DNA of 64,000 nt from Laetiporus sulphureus 93-53. Lineage: Eukaryota; Basidiomycota; Agaricomycetes; Polyporales; Laetiporaceae. The notes under the pieces were generated by a model. The model saw only the letters and a program-made list of their open reading frames with translations, was not told where the DNA came from and did no database searches. The stretch's first letter is position 1; each line of letters opens with the position of its first letter. The position numbers and the translations under genes were made by a program. The stretch is taken from positions 215,902 to 279,901 of the forward strand of contig NW_024468545.1 in the NCBI RefSeq assembly GCF_001632365.1. The letters are read 5' to 3'. Positions 38,240-49,754 of the stretch are shown one piece after another.

Positions 38240-40954
38240 TCAGCTCTTGTCGTCAAGCTCTTCGGCTTGCCGCTCGCTCTGGAATTCAATCCCTTCCTCG
38301 ACGTCCAGCTGCACAATTCCAAGCTCAATATCATCCTGCATCGTCCTCTCCTCAGATACTACGTTCATGCGCTTCTCTTCCGCTTTGGCAGCTGCGCGAA
38401 GACGATCCTCATCGCCGCGCGAAAGCTCCTTGTGGCGGATCATCAGCACACTTGCAACCGTCGCCACCGCAGCGAGGCTTGCGTTCATGACGAACACCGT
38501 GCGAAAGCCGTGCGTGTACCCATTGAGGATGTCGTCAGCCATGGATGGCGTGACGCCGAGTGACCCTAGCTTGCTGGAGGATGAGGCAGAGAGCCGGTCG
38601 CCTAGGATCGTAGGGTCGTCGATGATGGCCTTGATGGTCGACTGCGAGAGGCCGAGGACTGTCATGGACTGGCGCAGCGAGTTGTTGCTGTGCATCGCGA
38701 CAGCATGAGCATTCGCGCTTAAGGAGACGTACTGATGTGTAGGCTTACATGATGGATGCTCCAAGAGCCAGTGACAGTGTGCCTCCTAGCAGCCTGACGA
38801 ACTGTTTGGAGGCGATCACGTCAGAGTTTGCGGAGGGGCTGGAAAAATGGCTATGGCTTACGTTCCGAACCGCTGTCACGACGGACATGTCCTTCCGTGA
38901 CACGCTCGCCTGAGCCGCAACAGTGGTGGTCTGCAGAGTCTACGTTCGCACATTGAAGCAGTCATCATTAGCTTGCGAATGCCTCCTGAGACTATCACGC
39001 TGAGCGTAATATATCCGTAGGAGCGCGAGGTTATGCGTGTTCCTGCGGCGATCACGCACCTGTCCTGCACCTAGTCCGGAGAGAAGCATGAAAAATACGA
39101 GGAGCCCCTTCCGTGTACTGCTAGTGACTGTCGACAGGCATCCGCATCCGATGGCCCACACCGAGAAGCCGCTATGTATGATGGTCTGTAAGGGATATGG
39201 CTTCAGGATCTTCGCTGAATCTGAGCGGAGAAAAAGGAATGCACCCTATATCGCCCCGTTCTACTCACGATCTGGCCCTAGATATGGCTGTGAACAACCT
39301 ATCATGCAGATAAAAGTGTTCAACCAAAGACGCACCGAGATAAAACTGGCTGTTGTCTGGCTGACGAGAACGGGAAGGAGGAACACGCCGGAGCGAATAG
39401 GCGAGTATCCCAAAGCGACCTGGAAGAACTGCGGGAGATAGAAGAGTGCCGAGTAGAAGATCATTCCGCTATAAGAAAAAATCCCGATCAAGACCTCGAC
39501 GACAGTGTGCCAATGAAACAAGAACAAGAGCACTCACTTCGCAAACATCGTGATGTATACTCCGGTGACGGTGATGTGCTTGAAAATATACACTGCAAAG
39601 TCATGTGTTATAAGCGTTGTGAACGCAAATGCAGCCGAGCTTCACACACTGGGCACGATAGGCAATCTTGCGCCTTTCCATTCCCAGAAGCAGAAGAGGG
39701 ACACTACAAGGAACCCTGAACATAACGGTGCGAGCACCACTGCTGATGACCAAGGGAAGGTTACTCCGCCCTACCCGCGGCGTGTGAGCTCGATAATATA
39801 GGCAGTCCTGGTCACACACCCATATGATCGGAAGAATCACAAGGGTGCACCCAGCCAGAGTCAGTGCCGCTCCTAGATAGTCAACGGCAAGGAGTTTTCT
39901 ACATGGATACTGTGAGCAAATGGCCATGGTGACCCTCCATCGCATTTCACTTACCTACGGAAGTTACCTTCGACAGGCTTCAGCGGGAGAACGAGCAGGA
40001 CTGTGCACATGGCGGTGAATGAGATTGGGGGAGTAACCCAGAAGCACCACTGAACGATTTGAGTAAGCTTCTTCAATCAGGATAATGACACTCACCCGCC
40101 AGCTGACTTTCTCCGCCAGGACACCGCCGATGAGGGGTCCGATCGCGAAGCCGAACGCGACGACAACGCCGATGATACCTTGATATTTCCCTCTTTGAGA
40201 AGTGCAACACATCAGCGCCGGAAAAGTACCTTCGTCAAATTGGAGCTCCACGCACCTCTCACGAAGCGTCACAACATCCGAAATGACAATTTGCCCAATA
40301 CTCACGATGGCTCCACCGCCGGCACCGGCAAGTGCGCGAAATATGATCAACTGAATGATCGTGCGGGAGAACCCTGCGAGAATGCTGCCTAGCATGAATA
40401 TTGACATGGCGAGACATAGGCTGGCCTTGCGTCCGAAGATGTCGCTGAAACGCCCATCTAGTCATTCGTTGAAATTTTGGCTGTCAATCACTCCGTCTCC
40501 TCGTCAGCGGCCTAGAAGCTCACAGAGAGGCTGAAAGGCAGTCGATGTGAGCAGGTACGCAGACGGGACCCATGAGACCACCGCGCCAGCATTGAAGACG
40601 TCGGAGATTGTCGGCAACGCGGTCGCGACAATGGTCGAGTCAAGGGTGGAGACCAGGATACACATAGAGAGGCCGCAGAAAACGACTACGACTTTCTTGA
40701 ACGGCAGCAAGTTGGTCTGGTCTGTCAAGGAGATGGTGTCTGCCGCCCTTCTCGTAGTGGAGTCATCTACCGCTACGGCTGCTGCACCTATGACTCGACC
40801 CTCTCAGCCTCTGACAGAGACTACACCATAAGATAAGAACAATACCATTGCTGTTGTCGTTGTCGTCGTGTTGCGCGTACTGACTGCCAGGCATGACTGT
40901 GGACTCAGCTCGAGTGTCGTGGTGGTCGTTCGTCCGATCCTTAGAATCTGCCAT
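38240..40954 (-). CDS. MFS drug/H+ antiporter, 14-TM (DHA2-like)
   Basis: Major facilitator superfamily efflux carrier of the plasma membrane. About a dozen exons. The start is probably ATG 40954 (MADSKDRTNDHHDTRAE), whose first intron (about 40804-40846, 43 nt) keeps frame into EGRVIGAAAVAVDD. TM1 carries the DHA2 signature STLDSTIVATALPTI (about 40620-40660). Later blocks: LLGRFSDIFGRKASL (motif A, spliced near 40440-40510), FRALAGAGGGAIVSIGQI, GVVVAFGFAIGPLIGGVLAE (motif C type), VDYLGAALTLAGCTLVILP, ALFYLPQFFQVALGYSP with RSGVFLLP, and the C-terminal SLGVTPSMADDILNGYTHGF followed by a last helix and an acidic tail. This fits fungal multidrug and metabolite exporters. The substrate is unknown and no biosynthetic cluster is adjacent. 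A shared 17-bp motif lies 88 bp upstream. A piece of this gene is copied at about 49.75-50.07 kb. Confidence 0.88.
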
Positions 40955-41345
40955 GGGCGTTATAGGGGGATCACACGAGCGTACCATGCTATCTTCAGGG
41001 CGGTCCGAGGAGCCTTGCCGAGGTCGGCCGCCACGACGAGACGCAATCATGTGACCGCGTTAATCGATTGAGCGCGCGCTAAGACGCGTGCATACGCGTA
41101 ACACTCGTGCTCTGGCGCCATCGTAGGCCACAGGCACTTAGTGAGATTGCAATGGCGGATGTGTTGAAGTAACTGTACCAAGGAGGCTTCATCATCATGC
41201 ATTTTCTGCGAGACAACGCGCGGCGCGACATAAGGAACCAGATGATGCGGAGATCTATAGCAGTAAACTGATTGGAATTGCTTCGAGACATGCTGCTCGA
41301 ATCGTGTCTTTTACACTTGGATCAGCCTGCGTACCTATCGAATGT
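40955..41345. other. Upstream region of the MFS gene
   Basis: About 390 bp between the MFS start (minus) and the stop of the short kinase-like gene (minus). It holds the MFS promoter, including the shared motif at 41042-41058. No ORF of interest was seen. Confidence 0.5.
41042..41058 (-). promoter_or_regulatory. Shared 17-bp motif, site 1 (MFS promoter)
   Basis: Read on the minus strand it is GCGGTCACATGATTGCG, 88 bp upstream of the MFS start codon and in the same orientation as the gene. Near-palindromic around CACATG, an E-box-like core. The same element occurs upstream of the YCII gene and the coiled-coil gene. Confidence 0.55.
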
Positions 41346-41789
41346 CTACTTTTCTTTCTCCTCGGTTTTCTCTCCTTGCTTCTCCGCACTGACGTCTACC
41401 GGCGGGGAGCCACCTTCTGGCTTCTCGACCTTCGGCTTTCTAACGTATTTCTCGTACACAGAGCACTTGTCGAGATCCAACATGATCCCCTCCGTGATCG
41501 GCTTGCCATCCTGGTCCACGCCGTTGAACGACATGATCGTTTCAGGGCAGACATTCCCATGGAGGAAGCCGGCCATGTAGTAAGCAAAGTGTGCTACCGA
41601 GAAGCGATGCAGTGAGTTAACACGTTCGCATCATTATGTAGCGATCCAAACGCTAAGCGCACCACGTATAGCCTCCATCCATATGACCAGAAACTCCTCC
41701 GCACTCTCGAACTCACCCATCGCCGCGGGTGTGAGCTCCGCCACATGCTCTGAGACGCGACGGAATTTGCAGGTCTGAGATTGGGACAT
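41346..41789 (-). CDS. Short kinase-like protein, FunK1-derived
   Basis: Two exons joined in phase: ATG 41789 to about 41653, then about 41590 to the stop at 41346, around 125 residues. Exon 1 has SAEEFLVIWMEAI. Exon 2 has HFAYYMAGFLHGNVCPETIM, which aligns with the FunK1 loop (AGILHRDISPGNIM) with HRD changed to HGN, and EGIMLDLDKCSVYEKYV in place of the DWD metal-binding strand. So the catalytic Arg and Asp of HRD are gone while the fold pattern stays. The C-terminal tail is Lys/Glu/Pro-rich. It lacks the N-lobe and the rest of the C-lobe. It could be a small pseudokinase or a gene remnant that kept an open frame. It lies upstream of the MFS gene on the same strand. Confidence 0.55.
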
Positions 41790-42579
41790 TATGGTACAGG
41801 GACCGTGACTAGACGATATTGATCAAGCGTCTGCAGATGGAACTTTGGAAGACTTGGGATGGAAGATTACCACTGAGCCGTAACGACATCTCAAACAATG
41901 CATCATTTTAGGTTCCGACTCCAACCCATCACGATCACGTGAAAATACCTGTCGGACGGGAACCTTAGGCTAGCTCGGGGCAACTTCGCGCTTCTGCATG
42001 TCACGTCTGTCGCATAAATTCCAGCTAGCATACGAAAAAGCGCAGAGAATCAGCCTGATCGTGCACCGCTCACAGACGGGAGCAGAGGAATGAGAAGAGG
42101 ATCGTCGAGCTGAGCCTGCTCCTGACCGAATAAGAACGCCAGTGCTAGTTGCAACGACCATGACTTTGCATATAGGCAGAGAATGGAATTAGCGATAGGT
42201 GAGCAGGTAGTGCTTATTCAGAGGGGGCGTGAGGAACACGGGCATAGTGGGCGTTCACAAAAATAGTGAGCCTGAGCCACTGCGGTACGTATACAGGAGG
42301 AGGAGAAATATTAAACCCAATTTCATGGCATACTATCATACGGTGAGAAATGTCCCCCTTCTGACACATAATTAGGTACCGAAGCTACTCATGGACGTTC
42401 TTCGGTGTCCGTTTGCGTTGATATGGAAGACTTCATTATTGCTATCAGAGTTTCATCCGATCTTTCATCGCGTATTGCTCGGCTGCGGTGGGCGCTGCAG
42501 ACCAAACGCGCATACGGCTTTAAAGACGGATGCACGCATACCGGCAGCACCCACTTCACTCCGTCTTCGAGTCGCAGCC
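41790..42579. other. Divergent intergenic stretch
   Basis: About 790 bp between the kinase-like gene (minus) and the small gene (plus). A plus-strand reading frame from 42391 or 42405 is open but overlaps an intron of the small gene and has no domain. The sequence ATCACGTGA (E-box, CACGTG) is present near 41934. Confidence 0.45.
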
Positions 42580-42956
42580 ATGGTTACAGTAACTGTGAAT
42601 GTGAGTGGCACACTGCTTGCTTCACCCTCGACCTGATGTTTGACTCTCCACAGTCTCACCTTAGCGGCAAGCAGAAGAAAGAAGTGAAGAAATACCTCGA
42701 GAACATCGATCCTGCCAAGGTGGAGAAGGTGTACGGGAAGGGGCAGTACAAGCCGTGGCACGGGGACGGCAAGTCTCAGTCACAGACGAACGTCACCTTC
42801 CAGACAAAGTCGCAGGAGACCAGCGGGAAGCCTCCGGTCTACATTACCATTGTCGCCTTGAAGGGTCAAACGGACGCATACGTTACGTATGAGTCGACGG
42901 AGTGGGCCAGCGAGACCGCTAAGCAAATCATTGATGCGATGCTGAACGCCGTCTGA
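42580..42956 (+). CDS. Small hypothetical protein, 107 aa
   Basis: Two exons, 42580-42600 and 42654-42956, joined by a 53-nt GT-AG intron in phase. The protein begins MVTVTVN and continues SHLSGKQKKEVKKYLENID. It has a Lys-rich first half with a Gly/Lys/Ser/Gln segment, then two strongly hydrophobic strands (PPVYITIVALKG, DAYVTYEST) and a C-terminal helix ending IIDAMLNAV. No signal peptide. I do not recognise the family. An alternative reading without the intron would start at 42405 and is less likely, as the donor and acceptor are both good. About 45 bp around its stop codon are repeated at 46991-47040. Confidence 0.65.
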
Positions 42957-43735
42957 GGTGCGTCCTTGGTGTGCTTGAAACCTGATTATATGCCACTGGA
43001 TTATGAGACTGACTATTTAATTGCAGAGATGACAGGGCGCTCATTTCTCACGCACGATGAGGAGAAGGAAGTGCATTGAGAGAACTTTCGTGTATTTGGC
43101 ATAGCTGTAAGAAGTAGACGAGGGGATTTGAGGTATGATCAACACTGCCAATGGACAAATTGGTAATGCTCGATTTGCTGGGCTCTCATGAGGGCCGGAT
43201 GGGTTGACAAATCTGTTAGCAGCCTTAACGAGACTCTGCTACAGGTATATGAACTTGCTGATTTTTTTTTATTATGTTGGTCGGCTTGCGCCTTTGAAAC
43301 CGTCATCCATTCATTGCGGCTCTGACAGTGGCAGACTTTCACGCTCGCGGCTGCTGCCGATCTGTGCCTGAATGTATCAAACTCCGCGAAGATCGATGGC
43401 ATTTCCAGCCACCGGGGTGTCCACTTTTACCTGCAATGGTCTAAACATCTGCTATGCCGTAAAATTGGTCTGGCGCGTGCAACGGATCAACTGCTGCTAT
43501 CAATTCACTGACCTTTTCTATGTCTCGGACAACTTTCAGCATTGCGGCAGCTGGATGCAGCTTTTGGCCTGGCGAATCGCCCTTGCTGTTTATGCAATAT
43601 TGAGCATATGCTTCGTGCGAGCTGAGCACGGTATTTTTGCTCGGATATCGTGATTGGGAAATTATGTCAAGGTACAAATGCGGGCCACAGTCAGAATCGG
43701 CACTATTGAAAGTGATCGCATAGCTTGTATGACAA
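42957..43735. other. Intergenic stretch
   Basis: About 780 bp between the stops of the small gene (plus) and the DUF6533-type gene (minus). It contains a poly-T run at 43262-43270. The ORFs 43139-43402 (minus) and 43372-43653 (plus) show no domain. Confidence 0.45.
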
Positions 43736-45431
43736 CTACTGCACCTGCGTCAACTCGTAGGCGTCACGATCCCCACTGATACTTGGCTCGTCTTCCATGC
43801 TATCCTCGACATTCTCAAATACAAGAGACGTGTGCTGGACCTCGGCGCCAATGTTGCCAACCAGGCGAGAGGTAAAGTCCGACGTGTTCAGGGTGCTGTG
43901 AGAATTTGTATTCAGGCGCATGCTGCCGGAGGACGCCTGGCGTAGGTTGAGGATGAAGCGCGACACCGGGATTGATGAGATTCTGATTGACTCGGTAAGC
44001 ATGAGTTGAGCTGAATTGGGTATGATCGGTCGCTTACGGTGGCAGGAAATGTGCGACGTAGGTTGCGGTGTTCTGCTGGCACGTTACATTCAAATGACCA
44101 TGCATTTATACGGGCAGACTTGCCTGTGAATTCTCGTAGCGGACTTTGATCACGATCTCGAGGATATTGAGAATCAGAAGGGTCCTAATAAACGGTGGCA
44201 GAATACAGTCATGACAAGGCACTGTGACGAAACCCGACGTACATGAAGTAGAGCGTGCCTTGATTGGCTGCTTGTAAGGCATCACGTACACTGGAAGAGC
44301 CACACATACTCACCGTCTCTCATCAGCACCGTCGCGATCGATCCTCTGAATTGTGACTTGCGCACTTTCATGGCGAGTCCGGATGTTTTGAACCAAGTGA
44401 CAAGGACCACGATCAGGTCGGATACAGCCGGGCAGATGCGCGCGATGAGGACGACTGCAGGAATGGTGCGTGCCAGAGCAACAACTCATCGGAATTTTTC
44501 AAGCTCACGTCTAAGCAAGGGAGAATCAGTTCTAGGAGTACCGACGTCAGAGAGGTGGACGTGGCACTTACTTGTTCTCTATCGCGATGGACCGGTGGAC
44601 GTTATAGTCACAAAGTGGATAGCTGCCTACGTAAGTGATGAACGCGTCTGAATCTCTTGTATATATAAACTGCCGAGAGGCGCTCAACAGACATATAATG
44701 GCAGAGAACATGTATACTCACGATGTTGACGGTGACCGGCGCTAGCCCCAGTATCAAGACTAGCAATGCAGGGATGATCTGGTGTCCATCAATAGCATAT
44801 GTGCGGAACGCGGAAAAGCCTAACATTTTATCGATCAGTCTCTTCATGGGATCTGAGTCAAAAATCCTCTGACTTGCTGTCACAGCCTCAAGAACAGCGA
44901 CTGTCACGTCTGTCGATAAAAGCACAGCCTCACAGCTGCGACAATCTATTAATCGCGCTGGACATATGGTGCGGTCGTCGCCTCACCTCTGTGTGCGCGT
45001 AGATCGTGAGTGCTACATTCACTCGCAGCACGACATGACATTACTTACCAGTGGAGTATGCCACCAGATGGCATTCAGTGTGACATTGATGCCTTGTACC
45101 ATGAGTAGATAACGGTTGAGGGCAAATATGCCTGTGACAGTGGTCAACCTGGCTTTCCAGATGACATGAACCTCGTCAGAGAAGGTCGTAATGTACTCAA
45201 AGAAGATGAGGGCTGAACATGTCTAGTCTGTAAGTCGAGTTCGATCGCTTAGAATGGTCGGACCCGGGGGCGTACCAATAGTTGCAACATAGCAGTATCC
45301 ATTGATGTATCTGTGACCATGATCGCAAACCCGTTAGTTGAACTCCTCGGAAACTATCGTCGTCCTCGCCCTTCCTGTAACAAGACCACTTTTTCCTGAG
45401 CCGATATGCTTGTAGCTGACATGTTCGACAT
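43736..45431 (-). CDS. DUF6533-type integral membrane protein
   Basis: A multi-pass membrane protein of a large Agaricomycete family. Exons join in phase from ATG 45431 (MSNMSATSISAQEKVV) to TAG 43736 (end DRDAYELTQVQ). The DUF6533 block is YINGYCYVATIALIFFEYIT followed by TFSDEVHVIWKARL and FALNRYLLMVQGI (45060-45320). Next come LSTDVTVAVLEA, GFSAFRTYAIDG, LLVLILGLAPVTVNI, VVLIARICPAVSDLIVVLVT, TLYFMTLLILNILEIVIKV and SIPVSRFILNLRQ, about six to seven helices, then a polar cytosolic tail with NIGAEV. The intron at 44073-44123 uses a GC donor (CAG|GCAAGT) and keeps frame. Function is unknown; a receptor-like role is sometimes guessed and not supported here. Confidence 0.85.
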
Positions 45432-47173
45432 TGTAGAGGTATCAACGTCGGTGACAACGGTCAATGCAAGTCAGAACAGTTGTCGGAGGAACTTTAAGGG
45501 TGCCCGCGTGCGACTCATCGTTATATAATGCCTGATTGACCGCACACATGAACGCAGAGGCTAAGGTTCAGATGAGGGCTTACGGATAGCATAGGCATTG
45601 AAGACTGCACAAAACCACCGTTCATATAATACGTGTGGTTCATCATGCGCGTGTGAACATAGTTTCCTCGCTTCTAGTCGCGGAGAGAAGCTGAGGAAGA
45701 AGTCGTGAGAGCAGTGTGGTAGCAATCCAGCAGCTCGCCGTGGCATCCAAAGCCGCCAAAACCGCGGTGCTGATGATAATCTTGTGTTCTTAATGACCGC
45801 GTCCGCTTTGGGCCGTAGAACCCACATTTTTGGCCAACAGGCAACTCTCGCTCGGCTTACATATGCCAGGCCTGTCCGATCACTCGATCGCTCTTTGGCT
45901 GCACTCCCGAACTTGCAGGCCTTCTGCCATGGATCAAAGGATGGCTCCGTCCTTCCTAACCCGCCGCTCCAACGACATCCGCAGGCACTCTCGAATCCAA
46001 GCAGGAGGACCCCATTGCGGGCTCTAATCACCGCGCATCGCATAGCATCAAACTGCCTGCTGTCCAAGTTCTCGAACACGGTGTTTCGGGTGGGTCGAAT
46101 CGGCACATGGAATGGAAGAGCGCCGAGATCACGTTGCTGAAGCGCGAAATCGGACACGAGGCATTCAGAAGCATGAAGCGACGGCTGGGGCATTGCCCCA
46201 GAGCCTAACATTAAGCGCGACGCTATCACGGCGGGGGACACGACGAACATGGATACGATCTCGAACGAGCGTAGCGTGCGCACGCCGCATGCTCATGCCA
46301 TCGCCGTGGGTCCCAGCGACGGGCTTATGGGCAACTCGGAGGGCGGGTATGTGCAGTATCGCGCTTTCATGACGGCGCGTTGTCAGATGCTCGTTGGACC
46401 TGCAATGGAGGAAATGTCTAGCAGAGATCATCGAGCAATACGGACATTACAGGACTTGCCACAGAGGTGAACGGATATATCATGGGTATCGTGAAGTGCG
46501 GCGTCGGCCGCCGAGGAGACGAGGCACATGTGTTGGCGGCTAGGAGAGATCAGGTAGAAAGTGTCGAAGGCGAACGCTTCGAGACAGCCCATAAGGATTG
46601 GCTGACGAGCGAAAGGGGTCGGTAGAAGCTCCGTCATTGAAAAAGATTCCATACGCACCACAAAAACTCCAGCTTATCATACCTCGCCTCATGAGAACGC
46701 CGCAACGCAGCCACTTCGCGCCGCGATGGTCGAACACCATGATGAACGCCCGTCAGCGAGATGCACGAACAGCCGATCACACAGCACGCTTCTGCTCTTC
46801 CCACCGCAACAGCTAGAGGGTTGATGCAGATCAGTACGGCTGCGCAGTGTGTCATGGGGCGCACTGCGCGAGAGATGGCGACAGATGCATTAACAACTTG
46901 AGCGGTCTTCGTGCTTGCGATGGATGGTACGAGTGCGCGAACATAGAGCATAGAGCGTCTCTCGGCCGAGGCAGAGGTATAGGAACGTTGATGCAATGCT
47001 GAACGCCGTCCGAGGTGCGTCCTTGCTAGTGTGCTTGAAACAAAGCCTTTCCGGCTGATATACCACCTTCGCGCAGGCACAATGCATAAGAATGGTGTCG
47101 AAGATAATTTCCTGACGTTATACGAGTACAAGCGAGAACGAACGGTCCTCTGGAGCACTGTACATAATGCAGA
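45432..47173. other. Region with gene fragments only
   Basis: About 1.7 kb with no supportable gene. A 240-codon minus-strand ORF (45561-46283) contains SFEIVSMFVVSPAVIASRLM, which resembles the last helix of DUF6533-like proteins, and hydrophobic pieces occur in other minus frames at 46540-46740 and 46800-46900. These could be the remains of a second membrane protein gene, but I cannot join them. A 45-bp copy of the end of the small gene at 42956 is at 46991-47040. Confidence 0.35.
46991..47040 (+). repeat. Short copy of the 3' end of the small hypothetical gene
   Basis: TGATGCAATGCTGAACGCCG and the following GAGGTGCGTCCTTG...GTGCTTGAAAC match 42931-42984 except for a few changes and a short insertion. 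The stop codon TGA of the parent is CGA here. Nothing else of the parent gene is present nearby. Confidence 0.75.
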
Positions 47174-48709
47174 TCATTCATCATAATCGGTCTTCTCTTC
47201 GTTCTCTTGCCGTTGGCCCTGCTCGCTGGATTCGACAAAACTGAGGTCACACACGACATTCTCCACCGATGCCGTGTACACGTTGGGACCGAGAATCAAC
47301 CTCCCGGGAATATGTCCAGCGACATGGAGACGCGCAAATGTCTCCATGATCCACTCTTCGTGTCTAAACCAGGCTATGTATCCGCCAGTGAGCACCTCGT
47401 GGAACTTGAGGTAGTACGGAGCATCCGTGAACACCGTAGCGCGCAGCAAGTCCGTGTCTCCATGCACCTCGTGCAGCGCTCTCGCGAAACAGGCGCCGAA
47501 ATGCTGCCGCAGATAGTATCGCTTGACCATCGCTGCCGCGCGGGTGGTCATATCGACACGATCGCCCTCTCCGCGGAACTCCTCCGCCCAGGCAGTCGTG
47601 TCGCCGAGCGACGTCCAGTCGTGGGGGACCGTGTTCCAGCCTTCGTCTGGGTGCCCTGGTCGCTCGCAAGGATCGTCGCCCTCTGTAAGGAGATCGTGCG
47701 GGTAGTGCGCGGTGAGCATGAGCGGAAGTATCTGGGCACCTCCCCAATCGATGATCCCATTCACTTTCGAGTAGTCATGAGGGTCTACAACGATGTTCCG
47801 AAGAGCGAGGTCGGGGTGATGGAGAACCAGAGTGAGATAGAGCGGTGGTGGAACGAAGTATGGGATGAGCGCGGAGAGTGTCTGCAAGAGTCGGCCGAAC
47901 TTCTGAGGCGTGTACTGGCCGAACGAGTCTGGCAATTCGTCCTTCTCGAGCGTGGACCATTCGTTCATGGCGCGCACGACTTCACGTTCGAGGAGCCAAT
48001 ACCACATGTCAGAGATGGACTTCCAAGGGCCACCCAGGACGTCTCCTGTGAGTGAAATGCCCTCGGCAACGACGAACCCCTTCGTAGTAGAATCAACGAG
48101 GCTACCCAGCCTGTCAAATGGAACGGGCTGTGACAGGGAGGCTTGGATCTTGGCCATGACATTGACGACTCGGAGCTGATCTTCTGCGCCCAGTGCGTCG
48201 AGCCCTCGGAGCTCTTTGTCGTGAGAGATGGCGTCGTTCAAGGTCACTCCTTTGACTACATCCATGAGAATGTATGGTGCACCGACTGGATTCGCGAATG
48301 TGAGGTCCGAAGCGTGTACTTTCGGCACAGATATATGAGGATACAGTCCGGACTCGCTCACGAAACGAATTGTCGCAATCTCGGAGCGCTTCGTGGCGGG
48401 GACAAAGTCCTCTTCATCGGCGTTTGGAATGCTCGCGGCAACATCGGAGCCGTCATCAAAGGCGATACGGTAGACATAGTTGTAGCTGCCGCAGCCAAGA
48501 AGAGTGATTGACTCGCAGCCTGTTTTGCCCAGTGCAGCAGTTGCAACTTGAAGAAGCGAGGAGAGATCAGCCCATTTAGGTTTCCGAAGCTGCGATATTT
48601 GCGATGCGAGAGAGGAGTTCATGTTTTGCTTGATGTTCCACAAGGAGCACCAACAGGGATTGTGGCAGCTGTCGAGCTTGTGTTGCAGCAGCGGAGTGAT
48701 TTTATGCAA
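47174..48709 (-). CDS. Aminoglycoside-phosphotransferase-fold (APH) protein
   Basis: Intronless ORF, 511 codons from ATG 48709; the in-frame ATG at 48622 (MNSSLASQISQL, 482 aa) is a likely alternative start. It has the APH/choline-kinase-like fold typical of a large fungal family: a nucleotide-binding lobe with LLGCGSYNYVYRI, then APYILMDVVKG (hinge), the Brenner-type loop LVLHHPDLALRNIVVD with catalytic Asp and Asn (about 47770-47820), and the metal-binding IIDWGGAQ (about 47730-47755). The catalytic residues look complete, so activity is possible. Fungal members are mostly uncharacterised and phosphorylate small molecules or are pseudo-enzymes; the substrate is unknown. Being intronless among intron-rich neighbours is notable. 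Confidence 0.85.
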   Translation of the reverse strand: MHKITPLLQHKLDSCHNPCWCSLWNIKQNMNSSLASQISQLRKPKWADLSSLLQVATAALGKTGCESITLLGCGSYNYVYRIAFDDGSDVAASIPNADEEDFVPATKRSEIATIRFVSESGLYPHISVPKVHASDLTFANPVGAPYILMDVVKGVTLNDAISHDKELRGLDALGAEDQLRVVNVMAKIQASLSQPVPFDRLGSLVDSTTKGFVVAEGISLTGDVLGGPWKSISDMWYWLLEREVVRAMNEWSTLEKDELPDSFGQYTPQKFGRLLQTLSALIPYFVPPPLYLTLVLHHPDLALRNIVVDPHDYSKVNGIIDWGGAQILPLMLTAHYPHDLLTEGDDPCERPGHPDEGWNTVPHDWTSLGDTTAWAEEFRGEGDRVDMTTRAAAMVKRYYLRQHFGACFARALHEVHGDTDLLRATVFTDAPYYLKFHEVLTGGYIAWFRHEEWIMETFARLHVAGHIPGRLILGPNVYTASVENVVCDLSFVESSEQGQRQENEEKTDYDE

Positions 48710-49754
48710 CGCTGTACTTGAGCGCTACGGCCTTGCATGAGGATGAGATTAGTTGCACGAACGGTGGCTAGCCCTGGCTAGCCACAATCGCGAGGCAACG
48801 CGATGTGTCACGCGGGTCACGCATCACGACGCTCCAGTCTATGCGTGACTCTCTCTCCCCCTTTGAACCTTTGACTTTGACTCAGCCATTTTTCAGCCAT
48901 TTTAGATAGCGTAAATGTCAAGATGTGGACGTTACATGTCTTTTCAATGCGGCTGTCGCGCATCTTGCTGAGTGGCGATAAAATCATAGGAAAATGAATC
49001 TGACGTCCCAGTGCACAGCTTCTATGTGACTCCACTTAGATGAGAGGTCATTCGATATCAATACACGTCTGCCTATAAATCTGACGTACACAACCTCCAC
49101 AGAGAGAATTCCGCCCATTCAATTAATATGTGCTGGTATTCAACTTCGATCTCAAACATACCGCCCTGCTCTGTGCGAGCGGTCGAAGGAGCATGTGAGC
49201 GAGAGAGTTGGTCAAACTCGAAGTGGCACGGGGAGCAACGGGCCTCAGACGATGACACGTCGAGCCCTGCCACAGAATGCTCGGCGACCCAATGCACACG
49301 ACCACTAAGTGCTCGGAAAGCAGCCTCAGCGGCACTCGTAAACAAGAAGCATGCCGTAAGCCTTTCATAGCCGTGCGACCCTAAAAGCCGGTCAGGTCCA
49401 GACTGTGTACGTGCCATTCGAGACAGCTTCTCACCTTCGGTCCACGGACGTCGCTCATGTCGATACCCATTGGCGCTGTCGATTAGCAGTTGAACCACAG
49501 CCTTGACGGTAAAGGCCGGATAATGCATGAGGGCAGTATGCAGACACCAGGATTTTAAGTCCCTACGCCGCCGCCGAGTACACAAAAGGTGAGTATGACA
49601 GCCTCATTACGTCCTGATAACGACTACGATCGTACAATCCGTAGATGCTACCGAACGCCTTGCTAGCTTCGCAATGATTCGGCGTTAAAAGAAAGGCTGT
49701 CCAGAGATGATCGCGGACGACTATCATTACTCAGGAAAGTGGCACTAAGATGCC
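48710..49754. other. Intergenic stretch
   Basis: About 1 kb between the APH gene start (minus) and the MFS fragment. The 170-codon minus ORF at 49073-49585 shows no domain. A direct repeat of CAGCCATTTT lies near 48882-48901. I see nothing else. Confidence 0.4.

Noticed and set aside
26863..40954. A terpene biosynthetic cluster around GGPP synthase and the MFS exporter
   Set aside because: No cyclase, P450 or other tailoring gene is present, and GCN1 separates the two genes. GGPP synthase looks like the housekeeping copy.
45561..46283. 240-codon minus-strand ORF as a gene
   Set aside because: Composition is Arg/Cys/Pro-rich as expected of a shadow or relic; one stretch hints at a membrane-protein end but no exon chain or start could be built.
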